Shown here piece by piece: positions 1-6,088 of a stretch of DNA of 7,734 nucleotides (the stretch's first letter is position 1; each line of letters opens with the position of its first letter). Location of the stretch: contig CAKMQH010000294.1 in the NCBI GenBank assembly GCA_927911515.1, forward strand, positions 1-7,734, read 5' to 3'. The stretch comes from an uncultured Neisseria sp. GTDB lineage: Bacteria > Pseudomonadota > Gammaproteobacteria > Burkholderiales > Neisseriaceae. Under the pieces are notes generated by a model, which saw only the letters and a list, made by a program, of their open reading frames with translations, did no database searches and was not told the origin of the DNA. The position numbers were made by a program, and so were the translations under genes.

Positions 1-238
1 TCCGACCGTACTACCCAAAGGTGTATTGACGCTAATGGTTTGGACTTGATTTTGATATGACCAGTCAAAATTGGCGTAAGAGCCTTTTTCTTCGACTTTT
101 ACTGCCAATCTTCCGTCCGCAGTAAAATCATTGACATTCTCGCCGGCTTCCAATCATTTTGTTGAGACAAATTAGGATGCACACAAGCAGCAAGCAAAGT
201 CAGTGTTGCAATAGATACAAATGGTTTGATAATTTCAT
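1..238 (-). pseudogene. lolB: Outer-membrane lipoprotein LolB, 5' part, frameshifted and cut by window edge
   Basis: LolB is the outer-membrane receptor that takes lipoproteins from the periplasmic carrier LolA and inserts them into the outer membrane. Read on the minus strand, ATG at 238-236 has a GGGAG ribosome site at 248-244. The lipoprotein signal ends in a lipobox, LTLLAAC, followed by mature sequence containing ADGRLAVKVEEKGSYANFDW and TPLG, which I recognise as LolB-like. No single frame carries all of this. One A appears missing right after the start (T run 233-235 on the plus strand), because ATG-AAA-ATT would join the start to IIKPFVSIATLTLLAAC. A second A appears missing near 148-149, between QQNDW and AGENVNDF. 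The gene continues beyond position 1. The TPR gene lies 80 bp upstream on the same strand, an arrangement common in betaproteobacteria. The LolB identity is fairly secure. Whether the breaks are real or sequencing errors is not. Confidence 0.75.
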
Positions 239-243
239 AAATA

Positions 244-248
244 CTCCC
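244..248 (-). promoter_or_regulatory. Ribosome binding site of lolB
   Basis: GGGAG on the minus strand lies five bases before ATG 238-236. It decides the lolB start, even though that ATG is out of frame with the lipobox by one base. Confidence 0.55.
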
Positions 249-251
249 AAA

Positions 252-312
252 AGGTCGTCTGAAAACTGTCTATCATCCTAGCTTCTTCCAAAGCCTTGTT
301 TTCAGACGACCC
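252..312. repeat. Inverted pair of DNA uptake sequences between the TPR gene and lolB
   Basis: An exact AGGTCGTCTGAA at 252-263 (plus) faces GGGTCGTCTGAA at 301-312 (minus, one mismatch). The perfect 14-bp arms are 253-266 and 298-311, around a 31-base loop. Transcribed in the direction of the genes, the hairpin is followed by TTTTGGG, so it resembles a weak terminator or attenuator inside a probable operon. Inverted uptake-sequence pairs commonly serve as terminators in Neisseria. The long loop and short T run make complete termination doubtful here. Confidence 0.8.
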
Positions 313-318
313 CTTTCA

Positions 319-2202
319 TTATTTCGTTTTTACGGAACGCCCCGATTGGGCTTTTTTCGCCGGTTTAGAAGCCGCTTCCACGCCAAAACGCTTCATGGTT
401 TCCCGCAATATTTTCATATCGCCTTCACCCTTCAGACTGTCCGTCCATATTTTTTTGGCTTTTTCCTGATCTCCAGATGCCCATAATGCTTCGCCCAAGT
501 GTGCGGCAACTTCTGCATCGGGATATTTTTCAAACGCATATTGCAAATAAGGCAACGCAGTTTGCACATCATCTTTCAGGAAATACGCCCAGCCCAAACT
601 GTCGTTGATGGCAGGGTTTTCCGGCTCAATCTGATAAGCAGCCTGAATCAATTTGAAGGCTTCGTCTAAATGCTCCTTAGTAGGAGAAAGCAAAATATAG
701 CCTAAAGCATTCAAACCGTTGGCGTTATCCGGCGCCAATTCGACTACGCGGCGCAAATCGGCAATGGCTTTACCCTGATCGCCCATACGGTCATAAATCA
801 TGGCGCGTTGGTACAAAACATCAGGCAACTGCTCCGCGGCATCCGGCTGCCGGCTTATTTTGGGCAACATTTTATTCAGTTCGGACAAAGCCTCTTGCAA
901 ATTATCGTGTTTGGACAAAGCAAACAGGGTAACCCGTTGCAATTCCTTACTGCCGAAATAACGCCCTTCCTGCTCGGGCAGGCTTTGCGCCCTACGCGCT
1001 TCCGCTAAGGCTGCCTTACCGTTTCCTTGTTCAGCCTCTAATGAAGCACCGAAAACTGCTTTATCAAAAACATAACTTGGGGCAACAACTTTCGCAAGCC
1101 ATTGTTTTGCTTTGGGATAGTCCTTAACATCGGCATAAGCCATCGCACCGATCAGGGCTGCGCGGCTTTGCTGTTCGCTTGTTCCGATGTTATAGGCCTT
1201 ATCTAAGTAATTGATAATCGTCGAAATATCGTCTTTACGATTGTTTGCTAACAACGCTGCCTGAATATACAGGTCGGGATTTGGATTATTTTCGAGCAGC
1301 GTACGCAGGCGCGCATAGGCTTTGTCGTTTTGCTTATTGGAAATCAAGTTGACGATTTCCAACTCCTGCCACACGGGCGAAAGATTCTGCGTATCGGTTT
1401 GCTCGAAGAAACCGTTTAATATCTCAGGACTGCGCTGCGCCATCAGTCGCAAAGTCAGCAAAGTCGGTGGCAGAATCTCTGCATCAAGCCCTGCCAAACG
1501 TTGCAATGCTGAGATGGCATGTTTCTTTTTACCGCCTTGTGCGCTGAAAATCACATCGGCAATCGCAGCTTCAGGCAGATCTTTATATTTCAAAGCTTCC
1601 TTATGAACTTGTGACGAAGCTTTCTCTGCCAAACCCGGCTGCTGGATTGCCGCCTGAGCCAACAGCAGGAAAACACGCTGATTCTGTTCTTCGCTGGCAT
1701 TGGCCAAAATATCATCCAAACCATTCAAGGTCTTATCGCCCTGCCCCAATAAAATATTGCGCAGCCAGGTCATACGCTTTTGCGCATTGCCCGGAACAGG
1801 TTCGATTTCACGCCATTTTTGATAAATCATCTCTGCCTGCTGGAACGCATTGAGCGAAACCGCCATTTCCAAAGCACGCTCCGCCACCTCCGGCGATTTG
1901 GTATTGTTCAACATCATCATGTATGTTGCCAACGCCGTACCGGCATCGCCTTTTTGCAGCAGTATTTCGCCGCTCAACAAGGTAAATATCTGATTCGCAC
2001 GGTTTTGTATATTCACTCGGCGAGCCTGCTCAGCCTTGAATTCGTCAGGCGTAAAGCGATTTCTCTTTTGAATAATCTGTTTCACGTCTTTCGGTGTTTT
2101 CACCTCGACGGCATTATCCTGTCTGGCGGCAGAAACTTGCACCGCAAACAACATCATGACCGCAGCGGCAAGCGTGCGGGCGCGGGTTGGGGACAGCAAC
2201 AT
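319..2202 (-). CDS. Secreted tetratricopeptide-repeat protein, 627 aa
   Basis: This is a periplasmic or envelope TPR protein whose exact role I cannot name. The chosen start (ATG 2202-2200) has AAAGGA five bases upstream and begins a clean signal peptide, MLLSPTRARTLAAAVMMLFA, with a likely cut after VQVSA (residue 25). An upstream in-frame ATG at 2232 would add ten residues before the signal and is less likely. TPR-like helical pairs are visible at about residues 71-135 and in a C-terminal block at about 460-590 (for example DRMGDQGKAIADLRRVVELAP and NDSLGWAYFLKDDVQTALPYL-type units). The middle is also helix-rich. The tail is strongly basic (KPAKKAQSGRSVKTK). The frame is intact. A TPR gene immediately upstream of lolB is a recurring betaproteobacterial arrangement, suggesting a role linked to the outer membrane or lipoproteins; this is inference. 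The gene probably shares a transcript with lolB. Confidence 0.9.
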   Translation of the reverse strand: MLLSPTRARTLAAAVMMLFAVQVSAARQDNAVEVKTPKDVKQIIQKRNRFTPDEFKAEQARRVNIQNRANQIFTLLSGEILLQKGDAGTALATYMMMLNNTKSPEVAERALEMAVSLNAFQQAEMIYQKWREIEPVPGNAQKRMTWLRNILLGQGDKTLNGLDDILANASEEQNQRVFLLLAQAAIQQPGLAEKASSQVHKEALKYKDLPEAAIADVIFSAQGGKKKHAISALQRLAGLDAEILPPTLLTLRLMAQRSPEILNGFFEQTDTQNLSPVWQELEIVNLISNKQNDKAYARLRTLLENNPNPDLYIQAALLANNRKDDISTIINYLDKAYNIGTSEQQSRAALIGAMAYADVKDYPKAKQWLAKVVAPSYVFDKAVFGASLEAEQGNGKAALAEARRAQSLPEQEGRYFGSKELQRVTLFALSKHDNLQEALSELNKMLPKISRQPDAAEQLPDVLYQRAMIYDRMGDQGKAIADLRRVVELAPDNANGLNALGYILLSPTKEHLDEAFKLIQAAYQIEPENPAINDSLGWAYFLKDDVQTALPYLQYAFEKYPDAEVAAHLGEALWASGDQEKAKKIWTDSLKGEGDMKILRETMKRFGVEAASKPAKKAQSGRSVKTK

Positions 2203-2207
2203 AACAA

Positions 2208-2213
2208 TCCTTT
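2208..2213 (-). promoter_or_regulatory. Ribosome binding site that sets the TPR protein start
   Basis: AAAGGA on the minus strand lies five bases before ATG 2202-2200. It supports this start over the in-frame ATG at 2232, which would put ten extra residues ahead of the signal peptide. Confidence 0.65.
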
Positions 2214-2327
2214 GTGTACAAAAAAGCCGCATCAGAATTCATACGGCCATAATCAAACGTAACTTTATCACAAGCAGCCAACTTTGTAGATTTAAGCAAC
2301 CGTAAACCTAATGTAATAATCCTCCTT

Positions 2328-2339
2328 TTCAGACGACCC
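2328..2339 (-). repeat. DNA uptake sequence, one mismatch
   Basis: GGGTCGTCTGAA lies on the minus strand in the spacer upstream of the TPR gene. Confidence 0.8.
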
Positions 2340-2445
2340 TATTCATCAAGTTTCGCTATACAGGCTGGTCTTTTGAACCACACAGACACCATTTCTCATA
2401 TATGCACACATAATACAATCACTCTTTTACAGATATCTCTGAAAG

Positions 2446-2482
2446 CAAAAAAGTCAGGTTCTGTGATTTACAAAACCCGACT
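2446..2482 (-). terminator. Intrinsic terminator of the NSS transporter gene
   Basis: In the minus-strand RNA, 2482-2470 pairs with 2464-2452 as a 13-bp stem including two G-U pairs, closed by a five-base loop (2469-2465). It runs directly into six T residues (2452-2447 read on the minus strand). It lies about 60 bp beyond the transporter stop codon. Confidence 0.8.
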
Positions 2483-2519
2483 CTTACAACTACGCCGAGA
2501 ATTTCGGCAGTTTCAAGTT

Positions 2520-2531
2520 TTCAGACGACCT
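2520..2531 (-). repeat. DNA uptake sequence, exact
   Basis: AGGTCGTCTGAA lies on the minus strand, starting 10 bp after the transporter stop codon. It is a single copy, not part of a hairpin. Confidence 0.9.
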
Positions 2532-2540
2532 TATATGCCA

Positions 2541-3905
2541 TTACAACAGGTTGCTGACAAAAATCAGCAAAATCACCAACGGCACGAGGTATTTCACATA
2601 GGCAAACCAAATATTGACCGTCGTATGGTTGCCTTTATAAAGCAATTCGTCCTTCGCTTCGTCCTTCATCACAAAACCGACAAACAACGCAGAACCGAGC
2701 GCGGTCAGCATAAACAAAATATTGCCACTAATATAGTCAAAGGCATCGAAAATGTTTTTGCCGAACACGGAAACATCTTTCCACGGACCATAGCTCAAAA
2801 TGGACGGAATGTTGCCGAAGATGAAGATAGCAGCCAATACAATCGTAATCGCGGCGGTACGGCGGATTTTGGTTTTTTCCTGAATCGTCGTAATCAACAC
2901 TTCATAAATCGTCAGCGAAGTCGTCAGCGCGGCAATCAAAAGCAGCGAGAAGAAAATCACGGCGAACACAGGTCCTGCCCACATATTTGAGAACACAATC
3001 GGCAAACTTTGGAACACCAAAGTCGGGCCGGAATTAGGGGCAACGCCGAAGCTGAAGAGCGACGGAAAAATCATAAAGCCTGCAAGTACGGCGATGATGG
3101 TATTGGTAATTGCGGTAATGACTGCGGTTTGCACCAAATTTTCGTTTTTATCCAAATAGCTGGACAAAGTAATCATCACACCGAAACCCAAGCTCAAGGC
3201 AAAAAATACTTGTCCCAAAACGAAGACGAAAAGTTTGGCGGTAATCTTGCTGAAATCAGGCTTCAGATAGAAAGTAATTCCTTCCATCGCGCCCGGCAGG
3301 GTAATGTTGCGCACGACCATGGCAATCAGGAACAAAAACAGCAGCGGCATCAGGTATTTCGCTGCTTTTTCAATACCGCCGATGACGCCTTTGACCAAAA
3401 TCCATTGGTTCACAACGACAAATAAGAAAGTGTAGAACGCAATTTCCCAAGGGCTGTTTTCGATGTGTTCGGTAAAGAAGCTTTTCGTTACTTCGCCACT
3501 GACAGGACTGGAAATATTCAAATTTCCGCCAATAATATTAACGATATAGCTGATGACCCAACCGCCGAGCACCATATAATAAGCCATAATGCCGAACGCG
3601 CCGAGCAAGCCCATCCAGCCGACCAGTTTCCAAATTTTAGCGACTGGCTTGCCGTTCATCGAACCGCCGAACGCATCCAGCGCATTCACACCTTTGCGCC
3701 GTCCAATGACGTTTTCCACCAAAATCATCGGAATACCGATAACAAACATGGCGATACAGAATAAAAATACATACGCGCCGCCACCGTTTTCACCGACCAA
3801 ATACGGGAAACGCCACGTCGCGCCGAAACCGACAGTCGCGCCGGCAACGGTAAGAATATAAGTCAAACGGTTGGACCAAGTTTGACGGGGCTGGTTGGAA
3901 GACAT
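2541..3905 (-). CDS. Sodium-dependent transporter of the neurotransmitter:sodium symporter (NSS/SNF) family, 454 aa
   Basis: This is an inner-membrane, sodium-driven importer of the LeuT-fold NSS family, probably for an amino acid; the substrate cannot be read from sequence. The N-terminal family signature is clear: VGFGATWRFPYL, then NGGGAY (residues 25-45). I count eleven hydrophobic segments, at about 12-35, 44-65, 92-120, 153-172, 183-205, 225-250, 262-285, 314-340, 353-372, 392-412 and 432-453, as in the 11-helix bacterial members, not the 12 of LeuT. The unwound TM6 motif is FFALSLGFG (234-242). By eye against LeuT, the Na2 threonine region is kept (AALTTS, 325-330). Two Na1 ligands look replaced by alanine (A29 for N27, A236 for T254), while N268 matches N286. 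The frame is intact. It appears monocistronic, with a promoter at 3939-3968 and a terminator at 2446-2482. Confidence 0.93.
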   Translation of the reverse strand: MSSNQPRQTWSNRLTYILTVAGATVGFGATWRFPYLVGENGGGAYVFLFCIAMFVIGIPMILVENVIGRRKGVNALDAFGGSMNGKPVAKIWKLVGWMGLLGAFGIMAYYMVLGGWVISYIVNIIGGNLNISSPVSGEVTKSFFTEHIENSPWEIAFYTFLFVVVNQWILVKGVIGGIEKAAKYLMPLLFLFLIAMVVRNITLPGAMEGITFYLKPDFSKITAKLFVFVLGQVFFALSLGFGVMITLSSYLDKNENLVQTAVITAITNTIIAVLAGFMIFPSLFSFGVAPNSGPTLVFQSLPIVFSNMWAGPVFAVIFFSLLLIAALTTSLTIYEVLITTIQEKTKIRRTAAITIVLAAIFIFGNIPSILSYGPWKDVSVFGKNIFDAFDYISGNILFMLTALGSALFVGFVMKDEAKDELLYKGNHTTVNIWFAYVKYLVPLVILLIFVSNLL

Positions 3906-3938
3906 AAAACACCATCTGCCTTGTTGGTAAAACTATAA

Positions 3939-3968
3939 ATTATACGCTAACAGATTAACGGTTCTTAA
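3939..3968 (-). promoter_or_regulatory. Likely promoter of the NSS transporter gene
   Basis: A perfect TATAAT lies on the minus strand at 3944-3939. A partial -35 (TTAAGA, 3968-3963) sits 18 bp upstream. The -10 is about 34 bp before the start codon. The -35 is weak, so the site may need an activator. Confidence 0.5.
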
Positions 3969-4041
3969 CTGAATATCAAAAAGCAGTATAGTCGATATAT
4001 CTAGTAAGTTCGTATTTTTTAGAGGATAACCATAAATATGA

Positions 4042-4053
4042 AGGTTGTCTGAA
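4042..4053 (+). repeat. DNA uptake sequence, one mismatch
   Basis: AGGTTGTCTGAA (C to T at position 5) lies between the transporter promoter and the tRNA terminator. It overlaps a meaningless four-codon frame (ATG at 4038) that happens to follow AGAGGA. Confidence 0.65.
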
Positions 4054-4090
4054 AATAAAACAGGGAATATAGCTGGATAAACCAGTAAAC

Positions 4091-4124
4091 CACTGTCATT
4101 TTGTACCCCATTAAAATGGCAGTG
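4091..4124. repeat. Orphan 12-bp inverted repeat
   Basis: CACTGTCATTTT (4091-4102) pairs with AAAATGGCAGTG (4113-4124), with one G-U pair, around a ten-base loop. No T run or gene belongs to it on the plus strand. On the minus strand it lies just beyond the tRNA terminator. It could be a back-up terminator, a small repeat-element end or a remnant. I do not recognise a known element. Confidence 0.5.
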
Positions 4125-4147
4125 TTCATACTCGAAACCACGATATG

Positions 4148-4185
4148 AAAAAACCTGCTTTGATCATGAAATCAAAGCAGGTTTT
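4148..4185 (-). terminator. Intrinsic terminator of tRNA-Pro
   Basis: A perfect 15-bp stem (4150-4164 with 4171-4185, containing CCTGCTTTGAT) closes a six-base loop. On the minus strand it is followed by six T residues. It begins a few bases after the tRNA's CCA end. Confidence 0.9.
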
Positions 4186-4191
4186 GATATT

Positions 4192-4268
<77 letters not shown>

Positions 4269-4279
4269 AATGTGCAGGC

Positions 4280-4285
4280 ATTATA
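4280..4285 (-). promoter_or_regulatory. -10 box of the tRNA-Pro promoter
   Basis: TATAAT on the minus strand lies 11 bp before the first tRNA base. No good -35 stands out upstream. Confidence 0.6.
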
Positions 4286-4430
4286 GAGGAATTTTCAGCA
4301 GGATGCACGAATTTTGTTCACAATCCGAAGTAAAAATAGAGGAGTCAATCCCAACCGCTCCCTTCAATCAACCCTGCTTTCAATTAATACAATCTATCTT
4401 TAAAATATATTTTATAAATAGTCTTCAGAC

Positions 4431-4444
4431 TTGATTTGAATCAA
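4431..4444 (+). promoter_or_regulatory. FNR binding site, perfect consensus
   Basis: TTGATTTGAATCAA matches the FNR consensus TTGAT-N4-ATCAA at every fixed position. Its centre (4437/4438) is about 40-41 bp upstream of the start expected from TATAAT at 4466-4471. That is the class II position, where FNR contacts RNA polymerase and activates without oxygen. There is no good -35 at the usual spacing, as expected of an FNR-dependent promoter. Confidence 0.85.
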
Positions 4445-4465
4445 AGCTCCAAATTGAGTTTCATT

Positions 4466-4471
4466 TATAAT
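4466..4471 (+). promoter_or_regulatory. -10 box of the FNR-dependent sRNA promoter
   Basis: A perfect TATAAT on the plus strand. Transcription would begin at about 4477-4479. Confidence 0.75.
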
Positions 4472-4477
4472 CGCTGA

Positions 4478-4623
4478 CATTGGAACTGAGACGACATTTC
4501 TCAAAGTCCTCAAGATTTTCTGATCAGTAGTAGATGATACATCTGCTTTGATTTAATACTCTCTATCTCTTTCCTCTTGATGTGTGTGTGTTTGGGTGTG
4601 GCTGTTGCCACCCCTTTTTTTTT
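4478..4623 (+). ncRNA. aniS: FNR-activated small regulatory RNA, AniS/FnrS type
   Basis: I predict an sRNA of about 145 nt, made under oxygen limitation and acting on mRNAs by base pairing, probably with Hfq. Seen directly: a perfect FNR box and TATAAT in class II arrangement upstream; no open frame of note; a hairpin at 4529-4536/4540-4547 with a three-base loop; a pyrimidine-rich stretch at 4559-4578 (CTCTCTATCTCTTTCCTCTT) able to pair with Shine-Dalgarno sequences; a TG repeat; and a terminator with nine T residues. Known: Neisseria has one well-described FNR-induced sRNA, AniS in meningococcus and FnrS in gonococcus. As I remember it, the meningococcal gene lies beside an HTH gene and glnD, as here. 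The 5' end is inferred from the promoter, and identity with AniS is by architecture and context, not alignment. Confidence 0.75.
4594..4623 (+). terminator. Intrinsic terminator of the sRNA
   Basis: The stem is GTGGC (4598-4602) with GCCAC (4607-4611), extended by GG/CC beyond a mismatch. The loop is TGTT, followed by nine T residues (4615-4623). No protein gene precedes it on this strand, which is itself evidence for a non-coding transcript. It lies 70 bp before the XRE start codon. A long U tail is typical of Hfq-bound sRNAs. Confidence 0.85.
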
Positions 4624-4693
4624 GGTTTTTATGTGAAGTAAAATCCGTAACAGCAAATTCTTTCATTTAAAACTTTTATCCGAAAGCAAAATC

Positions 4694-5011
4694 ATGAGCA
4701 ATAAATTGACTCCTCCTGCCGAATTGCCTGACGAGCAGGATTTACGGGCAGTATTGGCGTACAACATGCGGGTTTTCCGCGTGAATAAGGGTTGGTCTCA
4801 GGAAGAGCTGGCGCGGCAATGCGGTTTGGACAGGACTTATGTATCGGCTGTGGAGCGCAAACGCTGGAACATTGCGTTATCGAATATTGAAAAGATGGCG
4901 ACGGCTTTGGGCGTGGCGGCGTATCAGTTGCTGCTGCCGCCGCAGGAACTGCTAAACCTGATGACCAATCCCTCGGCTGCCCAGCAGAGGTCGTCTGAAA
5001 ACGATATTTGA
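4694..5011 (+). CDS. XRE/Cro-CI-type helix-turn-helix protein, 105 aa
   Basis: This is a small DNA-binding protein consisting of little more than one Cro/CI-type domain. The five-helix domain spans about residues 17-80. The helix-turn-helix is near 35-54 (SQEELARQCGLDRTYVSAVE), and a family-typical NIALSNIEKMATALGV follows. There is no effector or dimerisation domain beyond a short tail. The sequence resembles stand-alone regulators such as restriction-modification controller proteins, but no methylase or endonuclease gene is nearby. The ribosome site is weak (GAAAG). The last codons contain an exact uptake sequence at 4988-4999. glnD starts 53 bp after the stop, so the two are probably cotranscribed and glnD is a candidate target. 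Its regulon is unknown. The promoter is not obvious in the 70 bp after the sRNA terminator. Confidence 0.88.
   Translation: MSNKLTPPAELPDEQDLRAVLAYNMRVFRVNKGWSQEELARQCGLDRTYVSAVERKRWNIALSNIEKMATALGVAAYQLLLPPQELLNLMTNPSAAQQRSSENDI
4988..4999 (+). repeat. DNA uptake sequence, exact, inside the XRE gene
   Basis: AGGTCGTCTGAA encodes part of the C-terminal tail of the XRE protein. Confidence 0.9.
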
Positions 5012-5304
5012 CCGCCGAACCACCTTTAGCCTTACGCCATCCACAACTCGAAAGAATAAAAAAAATGTCTGCAAACCTGTCTTCAGCACTGGAAACCTTC
5101 AAACAGCAACGTGATGCCGCCGAAGCGCATTATTTGAAAGCCAACCGCGTGTCGGTATTTTTCAGAGAATACACGGCGGCAGTCGAAACCTTGCTGGCGG
5201 CATTATGGGCAAAACATTGTCAAAACAGCGGTTTATGCCTGATGGCAACCGGCGGCTTCGGGCGCGGCGAGTTGTATCCTTATTCTGATTTGGATTTGGC
5301 GGTC

Positions 5305-5333
5305 GTGTCGTCTGAAACCGTTTCAGACGACCT
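5305..5333. repeat. Uptake-sequence palindrome inside glnD
   Basis: An exact minus-strand AGGTCGTCTGAA (5322-5333) faces a diverged plus-strand copy (5305-5316). Together they form perfect 12-bp arms (5307-5318 and 5320-5331) around a single base. The palindrome is in coding sequence (VVSSETVSDDL), just after the catalytic aspartates. Confidence 0.85.
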
Positions 5334-6076
5334 CCAAGAGAAAATCGCGGCTTTTGTACAGGAGTTGTGGGACATGAAACTTGCGCCGTCGGTTAAAAGC
5401 GGCAGCGTTGACGAACTGTGTGAAAGCGTGCGCGATGATATTACGGGGGACACGGCGTTTTTTAGAGGCTCGTTTTTTTGTTCGGCAACCGCCAGACAGC
5501 AGACGAGTTGACGGAAAAATGAACGCGCAACGCAATGTAGCGGCGTTTATCGAAGCGAAACTGGTGGAGATGGAACACCGCCATGCCAAATCGCAAGGTT
5601 CGGGGGCTGTATTGGAGCCGAACATCAAAAGCTGTCCCGGCGGTCTGCGCGACATCCACACCCTGCTTTGGATAGCGAAAGCGCAAGGCTTGGCGGCCAA
5701 TCTTCCTGCGTTGGTACAACAAGGCATTCTGACACGCATCGAAGCCGGCATGCTTTCGCACGGCTACCGCCGCCTCGCCCACATCCGCATCCATCTGCAT
5801 TTAAACGCAAAGCGCGCCGAAGACCGCCTGCTGTTCGATTTACAGCCGCAAGTCGCCGAAAGCATGGGCTATCAAGGCTTGAACCTCCGCCGTCAAAGCG
5901 AAGAACTGATGCGCGTGTTTTACCGCGCGATTAAAACCGTCAAACAATTAAGCGGCATCCTCACGCCCATGCTGCAAAGCCGCGTTTCCTCCACACCGAT
6001 GCGCGTTACCCTGCGGATTGACGACGACTACATCCAAGTGAACAACCAAATCGCTGCGCGGCACACCGATATTTTT

Positions 6077-6088
6077 TTCAGACGACCC
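6077..6088 (-). repeat. DNA uptake sequence, one mismatch, inside glnD
   Basis: GGGTCGTCTGAA lies on the minus strand. On the coding strand the site encodes part of IFFRRPEH. Confidence 0.75.

Larger units (their letters stand above)
2203..2540. other. Intergenic spacer between the transporter and TPR genes
   Basis: This 338-bp spacer holds the transporter's terminator (2446-2482) and two uptake sequences in the same minus orientation: GGGTCGTCTGAA at 2328-2339 (one mismatch) and an exact copy at 2520-2531. A short hairpin (GCCGA/TCGGC) lies at about 2493-2507. Because the transporter is terminated here, the TPR gene needs its own promoter somewhere between about 2214 and 2445. I see no convincing -35/-10 pair. 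A GGAGGA motif on the minus strand near 2320-2325 is not followed by a credible gene. Confidence 0.6.

Noticed and set aside
2114..2299. Minus-strand 61-codon frame starting with TTG upstream of the TPR gene
   Set aside because: It overlaps the TPR signal peptide in another frame, lacks a plausible domain and has no well-placed ribosome site.
4038..4052. A tiny frame ATG-AAG-GTT-GTC-TGA after AGAGGA
   Set aside because: It is four codons ending inside an uptake sequence. A coincidence is more likely than a gene remnant.
4581..4590. TG dinucleotide repeat as a contingency locus
   Set aside because: It has only five units and lies in non-coding RNA, so there is no reading frame to switch.
5008..5064. 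Extended GlnD start at TTG 5008 overlapping the XRE stop
   Set aside because: The added residues do not resemble GlnD. ATG 5065 gives the family-like MSANLSSALETF start.
5458..5480. Programmed ribosomal frameshifting in glnD at T-rich runs
   Set aside because: The changes needed are +1, +1 and -1 within 62 bases, with no stimulatory structure or known GlnD precedent. Two further shifts occur later. Homopolymer error is simpler.
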